A stretch of DNA of 52,923 nucleotides, taken from Neocallimastix lanati (nom. inval.) (taxonomy: Eukaryota; Neocallimastigomycota; Neocallimastigomycetes; Neocallimastigales; Neocallimastigaceae). Location: assembly GCA_016946835.1 (NCBI GenBank), contig JACVTC010000236.1, forward strand, positions 1 to 52,923, given 5' to 3'. Position 1 is the stretch's first letter. Each line of letters opens with the position of its first letter. Positions 31,901-52,923 of the stretch are shown here, piece by piece. The notes under the pieces were generated by a model. The model saw only the letters and a program-made list of their open reading frames with translations. It ran no database searches and was not told the DNA's origin. The position numbers and the translations under genes were made by a program.

Positions 31901-34376
31901 ATTAAAGGAAAAAAAAATACATATAAAAAAAAAGTTTTAATAAGCTTTTTTTTTTTTTTTTTTTAATATACTAAGATATTTAAATATAGTTTCTGTATAA
32001 TATAGTAAAATAATAAAATATTTAGATGAAATATTTTTTTTTAATAAAAATTTCATCATTAACCATTATTGTAGAAGATTATAATGTCTTTTGAGGGAAG
32101 AGAACTTTACCAGATGAAATCTTTATATATTTTAAATAATTACTTACTAATCCTAGGTTTAATTTATTGCTATTATATTTAAAAATTATATATCGTAAGA
32201 TATTTAAAAAAAAATTTTTTTTTTTGAAATAATATAAAAAATGTTTATTATCATTGTTATGAATATTTTTTTTTTTTTTTTTTTTTTTTTGTGAAGTGCT
32301 CTGTTTGATTTTAACTATTTGAGTAATACTAGATTAATAATTTTTTTTAAACGTTTTAAATAAATATTATATTTTACATATTAATCTCATAGTTAAAGTT
32401 CTTTATTTTTTTTTCCATTTAAAAAAAATCCCTATAAATCCTTAGCTATTAACCATTAATAAAAATATAAAATATTAATATCCAATCTATTGCTGATTAA
32501 ATCAATCGATGATTTAATTATGTATTATTTTTAACTTTTTTTCTTTGTTTTAATAAATTGGTATTATCATTATCATAATTTTTTTAATATTTAATAAGAA
32601 TCAAAGTATTATTATGTGAATTATATATATAAATATATAAATATCAAATAAAATAAAACAAAGAAATAAGATATACTATCTGTAAAAAAGAAAATGTAAT
32701 GTCCCCAAAACTCTCCCCTCGGATTCAAAATAAATATTATTAGGTAATTCAATTTAAAAAGGATTCACCGTTGAGAAATGTAAGAACACATTTTTTTATA
32801 TGTCTGATGAATTTGAAAGATTAATATTAGAAGTTCTTCTTTACCATATCGATTTGAAATTCTTGGTTGTGAAAAAAAGTATATTGGTTCGTGGAGTAGA
32901 ATTTTTTTTTTTAATATAGCCATTTTACAAGATAAAATTTTTATTAATCCATTAACTATTTTTTTTTTTTTTTATTTTTGATATTACGAAATGAGTCAAT
33001 TTATCATAGTATACCAATATTAATTAACAATTTAATAATATTTTTAGAATGTTTTTTTTATTATAGTCAATTTAGAAAGATGGTCTAAAGAGCTTTATTA
33101 ATAATGTAAGAACTTTTAAATGAGTCTTTTATAAGTTAAAGAGGATTTCATCATGGATAAGAAAGTTTAAATAAAAAATATGAAATAAAATATTTTCCTA
33201 AATTTAGACTGCCTATTAGAAATAATTAGTCAATATGATAACTTTTTTCAAAAAAGAAATGTTGAAATTAATAGAGAAGGAAGCTTTAAGAAAATGAATA
33301 TATACCAAGACTAAAGGTAAGACTTTATTTTTTTTTAGACTAGGAAGAGAATACACTTCCAGTGTTTTATTAAATAGATGATTATATTTTTATGTATTAT
33401 ATCTTTTTTAAAAAAAATACATAATATAATTTAAAGATAAAAATAAAATGTATGTAAAAGATTAAGTAAAACAAAAAATAATAAAAAATTATAAAAAAAA
33501 AATATTTTTAATTATTCATCGAAAATTTAATGTAATAAAGATAATAAAAATAAATTTAAAAATTTAAAAAAAAACTTTGGTGTGATGTGTACTATGTGTA
33601 GCAACATGATTACCAGTTAAATCTAAAATAATAAAACAAAGAAGGAACATCTTTAAAAATGGAATAGTGTAATATCCAATAAACTCTCTCCTGAATCCCA
33701 AGAAAGATTATCAAAAATTGAATTACTTACTATAGGTTCTGTGTTCGGAATTGTGCTGTTAGTAAATGTGTATTGATGAGAATTAACAGGACTTCTAACT
33801 GCACTGTTCCTTTAAAACTTCATAAAAAAAGGATTGAACAAGGCTAAAAAAGTCTTAATTACTATTGTTACATATTTATTAATTTCAAATACTTTTAAAA
33901 ATTTTTTAGTAATTAATATTTTTAAATATTAATATATAAAAAATACTAAAAAAAAAAGGAAGATTAATAAAGTTGCTATTTTACATATATATATATATAT
34001 TATTTTCTATTTTTCTATTTTTCTATTTTTCTATTTTTAATATTTTTAATATTTTATAGTTTTTTTTTTAATATATTTTAATTAAAATTTATGATTATGA
34101 TTTTTATTATTTACATATATAGTTTTATTTTATTTTTATTTTTATTTTTATTTTATTTTATTTTATTTTAATAAATTAATTTGTATAACATCTAACTTTT
34201 TATCTTAATACAATAATTTATTTAATACTTTTTTTTTTTGTTTTTTTTGTTTTTTTGCTATAATTTTATATTAATATAAATATGAAATAGTATTAATTCG
34301 ATTAATTTTTTTTTATTAAAGAAATAAAATATTTAAATAAAAGTCTTTATTTATAGTAATACTGATAATAATGTTA
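31901..34376. other. AT-rich DNA with two related coding-like relics
   Basis: No intact gene. Near 32,690-32,885 and 33,663-33,765 the plus strand carries two diverged copies of one sequence. The second reads openly as NSVISNKLSPESQERLSKIE and then a hydrophobic stretch (LLTIGSVFGIVLLVNVY). The first reads KNVMSPKLSPRIQNK and then breaks. They may be duplicated pseudogene exons of a membrane protein; family unknown. Confidence 0.35.
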
Positions 34377-45470
<11,094 letters not shown>

Positions 45471-45479
45471 ATTTTTTTG

Positions 45480-46960
45480 TACTATTTAATATTTTTAAAA
45501 TGTTTATTACTTTGTTCCAGTATGAAATTGTTTACTTTTCTTGGAAACTTTATTTAGAGCAAAAGAAATTTCTGATTATATACATTTTAATATATAAATT
45601 AAATCCCAATTAATTTCACTTTTGTATATTGTTTTGTCGAAAGGCTCTTTATTTTCTGATACGTCGTTGTCTCCTGTGCTAGGTTTTTTTTCTTTTTCTG
45701 GTATTGTTTATGTTGAATTTATCTAACATATTTTCAATAAAACTTTTCTGAGAAATTATATCACTATTATTTTGTTTTTCTACTTTAATTCCTATAATAT
45801 ATTCGATTAGTCCTCAATTTTATATTTTAGATTTTCTTTTAATTTTTGATATTTTATCTTTGATGTATTTCATTTTATCCAGCAATAACTACATTATCAA
45901 CATAGAATCCTACAATAATTTTATTATGTACTGTATGTTTGAATATGTATTATTCGGATTTTATTTTCTTAAAAATTATGATTAATTAAAAATTTTCTTA
46001 TAACATCATACTTGATTACTTATTATCATATAAGGCTTTGTTGAGTTTCCGGAATCCCCACCCAAAATTTATATTACCTTTAGGAATTGTAGCATATAAA
46101 TCTTTATTGAAAGAAGCATTAAGATAAGCATCCTAAATATCAAGTTGGAAGACGTCCCAGTGAAAAGCATCAAATAAAGCGAAAACGAGCTTAAGACTAT
46201 CAATATTTAAAAATAAGGAAATAAGTAAGATCATAATCAATACTCCATTTTTTGACTGAAACCTCTGGCAACAAAACAAGCTATATTATTATAAATAAAA
46301 TTATTGCAGTTTCTTTTAGTTGCAAAATTCCATGCAGTAGAAATAATATTTTTACCAGGAAGACTAATTTTTTTAGCTTTTTCATTTATTTCTAGATAAT
46401 ATGGAGAAGAATATATATTGGTTTTGCCTCCCTTTGTTGTTATTACTTTGATTTTAAATATAATTTTCTCTAATTTTGAGATTGAAATAACATTATTTGT
46501 TGAATGTCCGTTCATATCATGTACACGACAATAACCTTTATCATCATTCTTGCAATTATATTTATTTTTCTTATTTTTATTGAAGTTAGAAGACTTTTTG
46601 CTTAATTTTGAAGTTCTTTTCCTCATGCTAAGGTAATCAATATCCATGGAATCATCATTTTTATCTTTTTCTCTAGAGTCATCCTAATTTTCAAAAAAAG
46701 ATCTTGTTAAGAAAATTCTTTTAAAAGTTTCCAACTGTTCATCTAGATTACTTTTCAAGTCAAAATGAACAATGTTTTTGTAATAATCTATAAGAATACT
46801 CTATTAGAATTTTATTTTTTTTTATTAGTAGTACCTAATTCAATTTCTTTCATTTCTATGAGGATTACCTTTGCTTGATCTAACATTCTAATTACTTCAA
46901 TTTTTTTCTTTAATGTTAAACTTCTTGATTTTAAGCCATTACTCCATTGTTGTTACCGTA
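45480..46960 (-). pseudogene. Decayed Ty1/copia gag-pol relic
   Basis: Several broken frames on the minus strand, in copia order. A gag-like piece (DLKSNLDEQLETFKRIF, about 46,770) comes first. A zinc-like YCRVHDMNGHSTNN follows (about 46,520). The RT begins at FVARGFSQKMEY (about 46,250), then FQLDI-stop-DAYLNASF (about 46,140) and FYVDNVVIAG (about 45,910; the YVDD motif now YVDN). A region with SQKSFIENMLDKFNI (about 45,750) lies at the far end. Stops and frameshifts are frequent, so this is an old insertion. Confidence 0.85.
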
Positions 46961-47029
46961 TTTTCCTTTGAGTCTTTCTATGATACAATAACTATTAGTT
47001 AGACGATTTATCTTTTTTTAAAATTTTTT

Positions 47030-47520
47030 TAGATTAAAAAATTTTCCCACCGTTTTTCAACATTTTATTAATGATATTTTTGAAGATGTCATTGGTAAAT
47101 TTGTTTTCTGTTACATTAAGTGCATTATCGTTTTCTCCCCAGATTTAGAAACCCATTACGAACCACTCATTATTGTTTTTATCAAGATAGATCATGCTGG
47201 TCTTTACGCTAAGTTAGAAAGTGTGAATTTTTTGAATCTACATTCGACTTTCTTGGACACTGAATATCTTCTGAAAGAATTTTTATGGATCCTAACAAGA
47301 TTTCTTCCATTTATAAGCCTACTCCAACCAACGTTAAGGAACTTCAATCTTTTCTTGGTTTCATCAATTATTATTATCGTTTTATTCCAGGATTTGTTCA
47401 GTTAGCTCAACCTCTCAACAAATTATTAAAGAAGAATGTTAAATTTATATAGTCTTCTGAAGTTCAATCTGCCTTTAACAATATCGAAACTTACTTTATC
47501 AGAAAAAACCTGAAAAAATG
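47030..47520 (+). pseudogene. Decayed Ty3/gypsy reverse transcriptase relic
   Basis: It reads TVFQHFINDIFEDVIGKFVFCY, then IVFSPDLETHYEPL, AGLYAKLE, and after a frameshift ELQSFLGFINYYYRFIPGF and LNKLLKKNVKF. These are the fingers-palm-thumb motifs of Ty3/gypsy RT. The catalytic YLDD is now YIKC. It belongs to a lineage different from gypsy-1 and element A and lies opposite in strand to the copia relic beside it. Confidence 0.85.
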
Positions 47521-47639
47521 ACTTAAAAACGAGTTCGTTGGGCACTATTTCTTTATTCAATTTCAAAAGCACAAAATACCTCCACAACAATGATTAGGTT
47601 TAAGTTAGTTATTACGACATATATACAACCACACAAACA

Positions 47640-48990
47640 TGATATATAATTCAGAACATGAATATGGTACAGCAGCTATCAATGTTTGGGAAGTATTAAC
47701 TAGAAATAATCAATTTCATTGTTTCTAAAAAATATTTGATCATAAAGGATTAATGAAGTACAACGTAAATTAAATGTAAGTAATGTAATAATTACATTAA
47801 TTAATCAAAATGGTGAAAAGAATTATTCAATTTATTCAGCGTGGGATGGTACAGGTTTATCAATGGATGAAGATGATTTATTAACTGGTTTTATAAAATA
47901 GCTAATTATACATCAAGAAATGGTCCAGAATCAATTATTGAATAGTAGAATTGTTAACAAGACTGGTGCAGAAAAAACCCCATTAAATTTGTATCAAAGA
48001 TGGAATAAGTATATAAGTATTTATCTTCAATTATCAAACAAGAAAGGGTAATATATATCAACAGGTGATGTTTTTACATTTATTGAGTCAAAAAATCCAA
48101 CTATGGACATTATAAATATTAATAATAAAAACTCATTTTATGATATTTGTTGAAATCCAAATCAAGCTATTCCATTGGAATCATTGAATTATAAATTTAA
48201 ATCAACATTATTTGGTCTATTTAGTAATGGTATTAATAATAATAATAAAGTTACTCAATATGGTATAAAGTAGCAACTCCAGTAATTTTCATAGCTGAAT
48301 TTAAAACTACATTAACATTTAGAAACCTTAAAGGAGCTTCGTATGTATTTAATAAGAATAATTAATAAAAATATATATATTTAAAATAATTATATATTTT
48401 ATATTTCATTAGCTCGTTTGTTCCCGTTGAAGTAGATGGTAAACTTCGTAATAATGAAAGTGAGATTGAGGCACAAGATAATATGGAAGATAAATAAAGT
48501 ATTTCCATACAAGAAAATTTAGAAATAAATATATTGGTAATATAAAAACGAATCCAAATGTAGTATTTAATCAATGGATTATGCTACTAGTATTAAAATT
48601 ACTATAAGTAACCCACAAGAAAAAGGAAAATTAATTCCGTTTAGTGAATTTGAAGATTTTATACTAACTAATCCAACTCAACAAGCAAGAATCGAAATGA
48701 GAAATGGCCAAAATTTAATTATTTTAGAAGAAGAACACTCGGGAACTGAAGGAATTAGCGGAAATGCATTAACTATAATTCAAAATGATATTGGTAAAGA
48801 TAATTCTAATAGAAGATTAATTACTAGTTTTTTGAAACTAGTAGGGCATATGTAATAGATAGATATTTAAATCCTGATTAATTTGTAAAGGATGTTTTTT
48901 GGTTAGATAAACAAAAGAATAACGTTATAAAATTTGTTAGTTTAAGTAAAATGTTTGTATCTATAATATTGAGAAGAAACAACACAATAA
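47640..48990 (+). pseudogene. Unidentified intron-containing pseudogene (U1)
   Basis: A chain of coding-quality segments with scattered stops and frameshifts: MIYNSEHEYGTAAINVWEVL (47,641), NVIITLINQNGEKNYSIYSA (about 47,790), TPLNLYQRWNKYISIYLQL (about 47,980), then VATPVIFIAEFKTTLTFRNL. An apparent 72-base intron (48341-48412; GTATGT..TTTCATTAG) joins GAS to SFVPVEVDG. A 93-codon open piece from 48574 (KITISNPQEKGKL) continues as RYLNPD-stop-FVKDVFWLDKQ. Codon composition is less AT-extreme than the surroundings. I recognise no family. The intron indicates a once-expressed nuclear gene rather than a reverse-transcribed copy. Confidence 0.5.
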
Positions 48991-49815
48991 CAAACATTGG
49001 ATGTATTAAATACTAATATAAACATAATTATAATTAAATATAATTACATAGTACAAGTTGATCCAAATTTAGAAAAAATAGAATAACCAAATATTTGCGG
49101 ATAATGATAATTACACTGTGAGTAATTACATATAGTATCCAAATTTTGATCTAAAACAAATATGTAATATGTATAGTAATTTGTACATATATTTAACAAT
49201 AATTGTTATTAAATATTATATCTTTTTGATAATAATTTTTATAATATATTATTAATTATTCATTATTATATTATAATTACTATTATTATATATTAAATTA
49301 CATATTATTTTATAATATATTAAATTGTATATTTATTTTATAATTATATATTATTATATTAAAATATAATAATATTCTTATATTTAACTTTAATAGGATT
49401 TAAATAATCTTATTTTATATTATATTATATAATATATTATTATGTATTATTTTATATTTATTTTATATTTTTACATATAATATACATTTATTATTTAAAT
49501 ATAGATATTGTATTATTATATATATATAATTTATATTATATGTTTAAAATATATTTCATATTATTAAATTTATAATTTTAAAATGTAATTTCTTAATAAT
49601 AACCAATTTTTAATAAAATTAATTTAGAAAGGGGTTTTTTTAATTATTTAGGAAAAGTAATAATAAATTAAATAAAGATATAACTATATTATATAATTAA
49701 AATATAGCACATAAAAGTCACGTATATCAATATATATGCCACGTGATCATATCAGTATAAATAGGTAATAAATATTAAAATATAAATAAAATTAATAATA
49801 GATTAAAATAAGTAA
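48991..49815. other. AT-rich DNA, nothing seen
   Basis: TATA-rich low-complexity sequence between the two unidentified relics; no frame or boundary could be supported. Confidence 0.5.
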
Positions 49816-49819
49816 GGGT

Positions 49820-50450
49820 TGGATAAAAACAGAACATTTATCATAAATGTACCACATAAATTAGAAGCATGGAACAATGAAAATTTTACGTATAATTATC
49901 AATTTTTAATAAATAGTTACATGAATAACCAAATAACAAAAATGGGATAACAAAATGATAGTTCATTTATTAGAAATGTTCAACCAAGATTAGAAACATG
50001 GACTAATAAAAGATTCACAAGTACAGGTGTAATAATTGTAAGTGATTATATGAATGATCCAACAGATTATGGTACAACTAAGAACAGTACATTTGTTATA
50101 GATATACCAGAAACAAATATTGGTCAAGTTACTAATAATACAGGCCAATTTAGTATTCCAATTCTATCGCAATATAATGCTGTAGATGGTTTAATAATAT
50201 AGATATAAGTAATAAAATATTAGGATATATTAATTGGAAACTAACATCTTTACCAAGTACTTTAACGATAGCAGGTTATAACAAAGAATACGGTACAGAT
50301 TATATAGGTTTTAATACTGTTAATTGTGATTATAATGTAATAAATGAAAATAATCATTATTTGTCATTAAAAATTATCTTAGGAAAACAACAGGTACAAT
50401 TAATATAACATTATATAGTTTTTATGTAATTGTTAGTGAATTTTGGAATT
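49820..50450 (+). pseudogene. Unidentified relic with a duplicated module (U2)
   Basis: Two tandem copies of one about 33-residue module, spaced about 125 bases apart. The first contains FIINVPHKLEAWNNENFTY (about 49,835) and the second FIRNVQPRLETWTNKRFTS (about 49,965). A beta-rich stretch follows (FVIDIPETNIGQVT, LGYINWKLTSLPSTLTIAGY, TGTINITLYSFYV). A stop separates the modules and a frameshift lies near 50,200. No family is recognised. It could belong with U1 as parts of one former gene or element; this is not shown. Confidence 0.45.
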
Positions 50451-51993
50451 ATAAAATTAATTATTATATTGATAATTTATATAAGTTATTAATATATTAA
50501 TAATTATAAAAAAAAAAAAAAAGATAATTTTGCTATTTTGAATTTAAATGATATATTATATGTGATTATTTAAATAAAATAAATAAATAAATATTAAATA
50601 AAAATTTAAAAAAAATGAAATAAAATATAATGTATTAAAATTAAAAATTATTATTAAGATTTATTTTACATTTCTAAAATTTGTATTGGTAAAAAAAGCA
50701 ATACTTTAAAAATATAATATTATGGAACGTTTTTATAATTAGTAATAATACCAATATATTTTTTTTCCTTTCCTTTTTATTATATTAGTTATAAATTTAA
50801 AATTTTCCATGAAAAAAAAATTTTTTTTTATTACACATATTGATAGGACTTTAATTTTTTGGACACCAATAATTTATTAACTTTTCAATCCTTCCTAGGT
50901 GTCTTTTTGTTATTATAATAAAATAAAGTCTAATTCAATGACTAGTAAGAAATACAATAAATTGTATAATAAAAAATAAAAAAAAAAGTTTTATAATATA
51001 AAAAGAAGAAAAAAAATAATTTAATTTATATTTTACATTAAAACTGAGTAATATGTAATATTTATATTATATATAAAGCAATCCTTTTTGAAATAATTAA
51101 TATACTAATGGAAATAAATAAAAATTTGTTTTTATTTTACGTTTTTTTTTTTTTTTAAAAAAAAGATATTAATTTTTCAAATAATGTACTATATATTATT
51201 ATAAAATTTTTATATGAATAATATAATTAGTAAAAATTTTATTTAAATCTTCAATTATTTTGAATATTACTAAATATATTTTATTATATATATCATAATA
51301 ATATATATAGTTTGAATTACCAATTTTTATTTGACTCTAATCTCTATGTATATATATTTATATATAATATATTTATTTATATACAAATTTTTTGGATATA
51401 AGTTTATTATTGAGATGTGAATATTATTTTAATTTTAAATTAAAATACTTATAATTAAATACTACAGTATGAAGAAAAATAATTAAAAAAAAATTTTTTT
51501 TTTAATTCTTTTATTCCACAATTAATAAAAAAAAAGTTTATATTAAAGACAATTAATATAAGTTAATATAATGTATTATTTAATAAAATACAGTTTTTCT
51601 AATATTCCATAAGAAAATAGAATTTTAATAATAAAAATTTATATAAATATATATTTTTAATTAAAAATAATCTTTAAACAATTTAATTAATAAAAAAAAA
51701 GAGAAAAAAAATAGTAGATATTTCATTACTTTAGTTTTTATATGTTAACAACAAAATAAAACAAAAATAAAACAAAAAAAAATAAAAATTTTTTTTATCA
51801 CTTTTATTAAAAGAAATAATAATATAAAAAGATAATTTTTAGTCTTATTTTTATATATTTCAAATAAATAAATAAATAATCAAAATAAATAAATAAATAA
51901 ATAAACAAATAGATTTATCTTTCAAACAATAATTCAATTCAATTCAATAAAGTTATATAATACCATTTTAAACTAATAAATATAATTATAAAA
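50451..51993. other. AT-rich intergenic DNA upstream of the kinase gene
   Basis: No ORF or repeat boundary seen. The last 80 bases contain CAATTCAATTCAATAAAG and an A-rich start context (AAAAATG). The promoter of the kinase gene should lie here. Confidence 0.5.
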
Positions 51994-52923
51994 ATGATTT
52001 ATAACGCACAATATTATCCAACTTCATCAAGTTGTTTTCCAATTACAATAGTATTAACTCAAAAACAAATAATTCTTAATGCATTTACTCCAAAAAATTT
52101 TCAGAAGAAAATAAATTTTGATAATTGCTTTGGTTTAACATATTCAAAAGATGATTTAAGAACTAAAGGAACTTTAAAGAATGTTTCAGATTACATTCCT
52201 TTCCTTCTTAAAGCTCCTTCCCAAACAGAAATTGATAATTTAAAAGAAAATGATAATATAACATATACAACAATAACAATTCATTCTTTGGATATTCCAG
52301 ATAATAATCGTTTAAATTCTAATAATGATTATGAAGAATATACAATTAGTTTCGAAAATGCAAAAAATGCAAATGAATTCTATAATAATTTAAAGAAAAA
52401 ATTAACAAGTAAATATATATATTTATATAAATTACATTATTTTATTTTCAAAACAAAAAAAAATAATAAACCGATGCATAATTATATTTATTTTAATTTA
52501 TTTTGACTAAATGTAATTTAAAATTATATATATTACGTATTTTAAATGAATAATAGTTAAAGAAGATAGACATATTTTATGTATATTAAATCCAATGAGT
52601 GGTAATAAAAAATCTCTTACAGTTTACAACGAATTGATAGTTCCAATGTTTACAATAGCAAATATTACTTCTGAATTAAAACGTATAAAATAAATTTTAT
52701 TTAATATATAAATTGAATTATAATAATAAATTTAGTTTTCAATTTTAATTTATAATCTACCTATCAATATATATATATAATAAAAATTTTTTAAAATAGA
52801 AACAAAATATCAGAGTCATTGTGAAGAAATTGCTTTTAATTTAAATTTAGACAATTATGATGGAATTTGTACTGTAAGTGGTGATGGTCTTTTTCATGAA
52901 TTACTTAATGGACTTTTATCAAG
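51994..52923 (+). CDS. Sphingosine/long-chain-base kinase, 5' part (three exons, cut by window end)
   Basis: Exons 51994-52408, 52557-52682 and 52800 onward, joined by GT..AG introns of 148 and 117 bases that keep frame. Exon 1 codes an N-terminal region with little known signature (MIYNAQYYPTSSSC...). Exon 2 gives the DAGK-type nucleotide-binding start HILCILNPMSGNKKS followed by YNELIVPMFTIANI. Exon 3 gives the catalytic SGDGLFHELLNGLLS motif, the C2 region of sphingosine kinases, whose Asp acts in phosphoryl transfer. The protein would phosphorylate sphingosine or dihydro/phytosphingosine. Ceramide kinase and diacylglycerol kinase share the domain, but HELLNGL after SGDG favours sphingosine kinase. 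The C-terminal half lies outside the window. Confidence 0.85.

Noticed and set aside
47641-50450. U1/U2 as a prophage or giant-virus fragment
   Set aside because: The peptides have a structural-protein flavour, but no capsid, portal, polymerase or other hallmark is seen and U1 has a nuclear-type intron; left unassigned.

Overview
This is an extremely AT-rich eukaryotic nuclear window, mostly retrotransposon debris with one large intron-rich gene and the 5' end of another. No bacterial operon, CRISPR array or rRNA is visible. Very low coding GC, Asn/Ser/Lys-rich linkers, long (TTA)n and homopolymer tracts, short GT..AG introns and mixed Ty3/gypsy and Ty1/copia elements fit an early-diverging fungus. 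An anaerobic gut fungus (Neocallimastigomycota) is my best guess. Dictyostelids or another AT-rich lineage are not excluded; this is inference from composition and gene content.

Layout. (1) 1-7,862: tRNA-like repeat and solo LTRs, then a broken Ty3/gypsy element ('gypsy-1', minus) that lacks gag and carries catalytic-site changes. (2) 7,863-16,440: a nearly complete Ty3/gypsy element ('element A', minus) with two LTRs, PBS, PPT and three ORFs (gag, an extra Asn/Lys-rich ORF, pol). The gag/ORF2 junction has a textbook -1 frameshift site with a pseudoknot, and ORF2/pol are separated by one in-frame UAG. (3) 16,445-20,757: solo LTRs of four families packed end to end with 4-6 bp between them. 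(4) 20,779-23,623: tRNA-like repeat plus a decayed, truncated Ty1/copia element. (5) 23,624-34,376: gene-poor DNA with a large imperfect palindrome interrupted by a 1.4-kb TG..CA insertion, a tRNA-Lys-like fragment, a copia 3' end with PPT and LTR, and faint coding relics. (6) 34,377-44,118: a gene I could splice by hand into 24 exons (about 1,920 aa), an orthologue of the RalGAP beta subunit. (7) 45,480-50,450: relics of copia and gypsy pol, then two unidentified decayed coding regions, one with an intron. (8) 51,994 to the end: the 5' part of a sphingosine/long-chain-base kinase gene, cut by the window edge.

Genes working together: within element A, Gag, ORF2 and Pol would be produced from one RNA by recoding. 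The two host genes belong to signalling (a Ral/Rheb-type GTPase-activating complex; sphingolipid phosphorylation) and show no sign of co-regulation. All coordinates, splice sites and TSDs were read by eye; no alignment or search was run.
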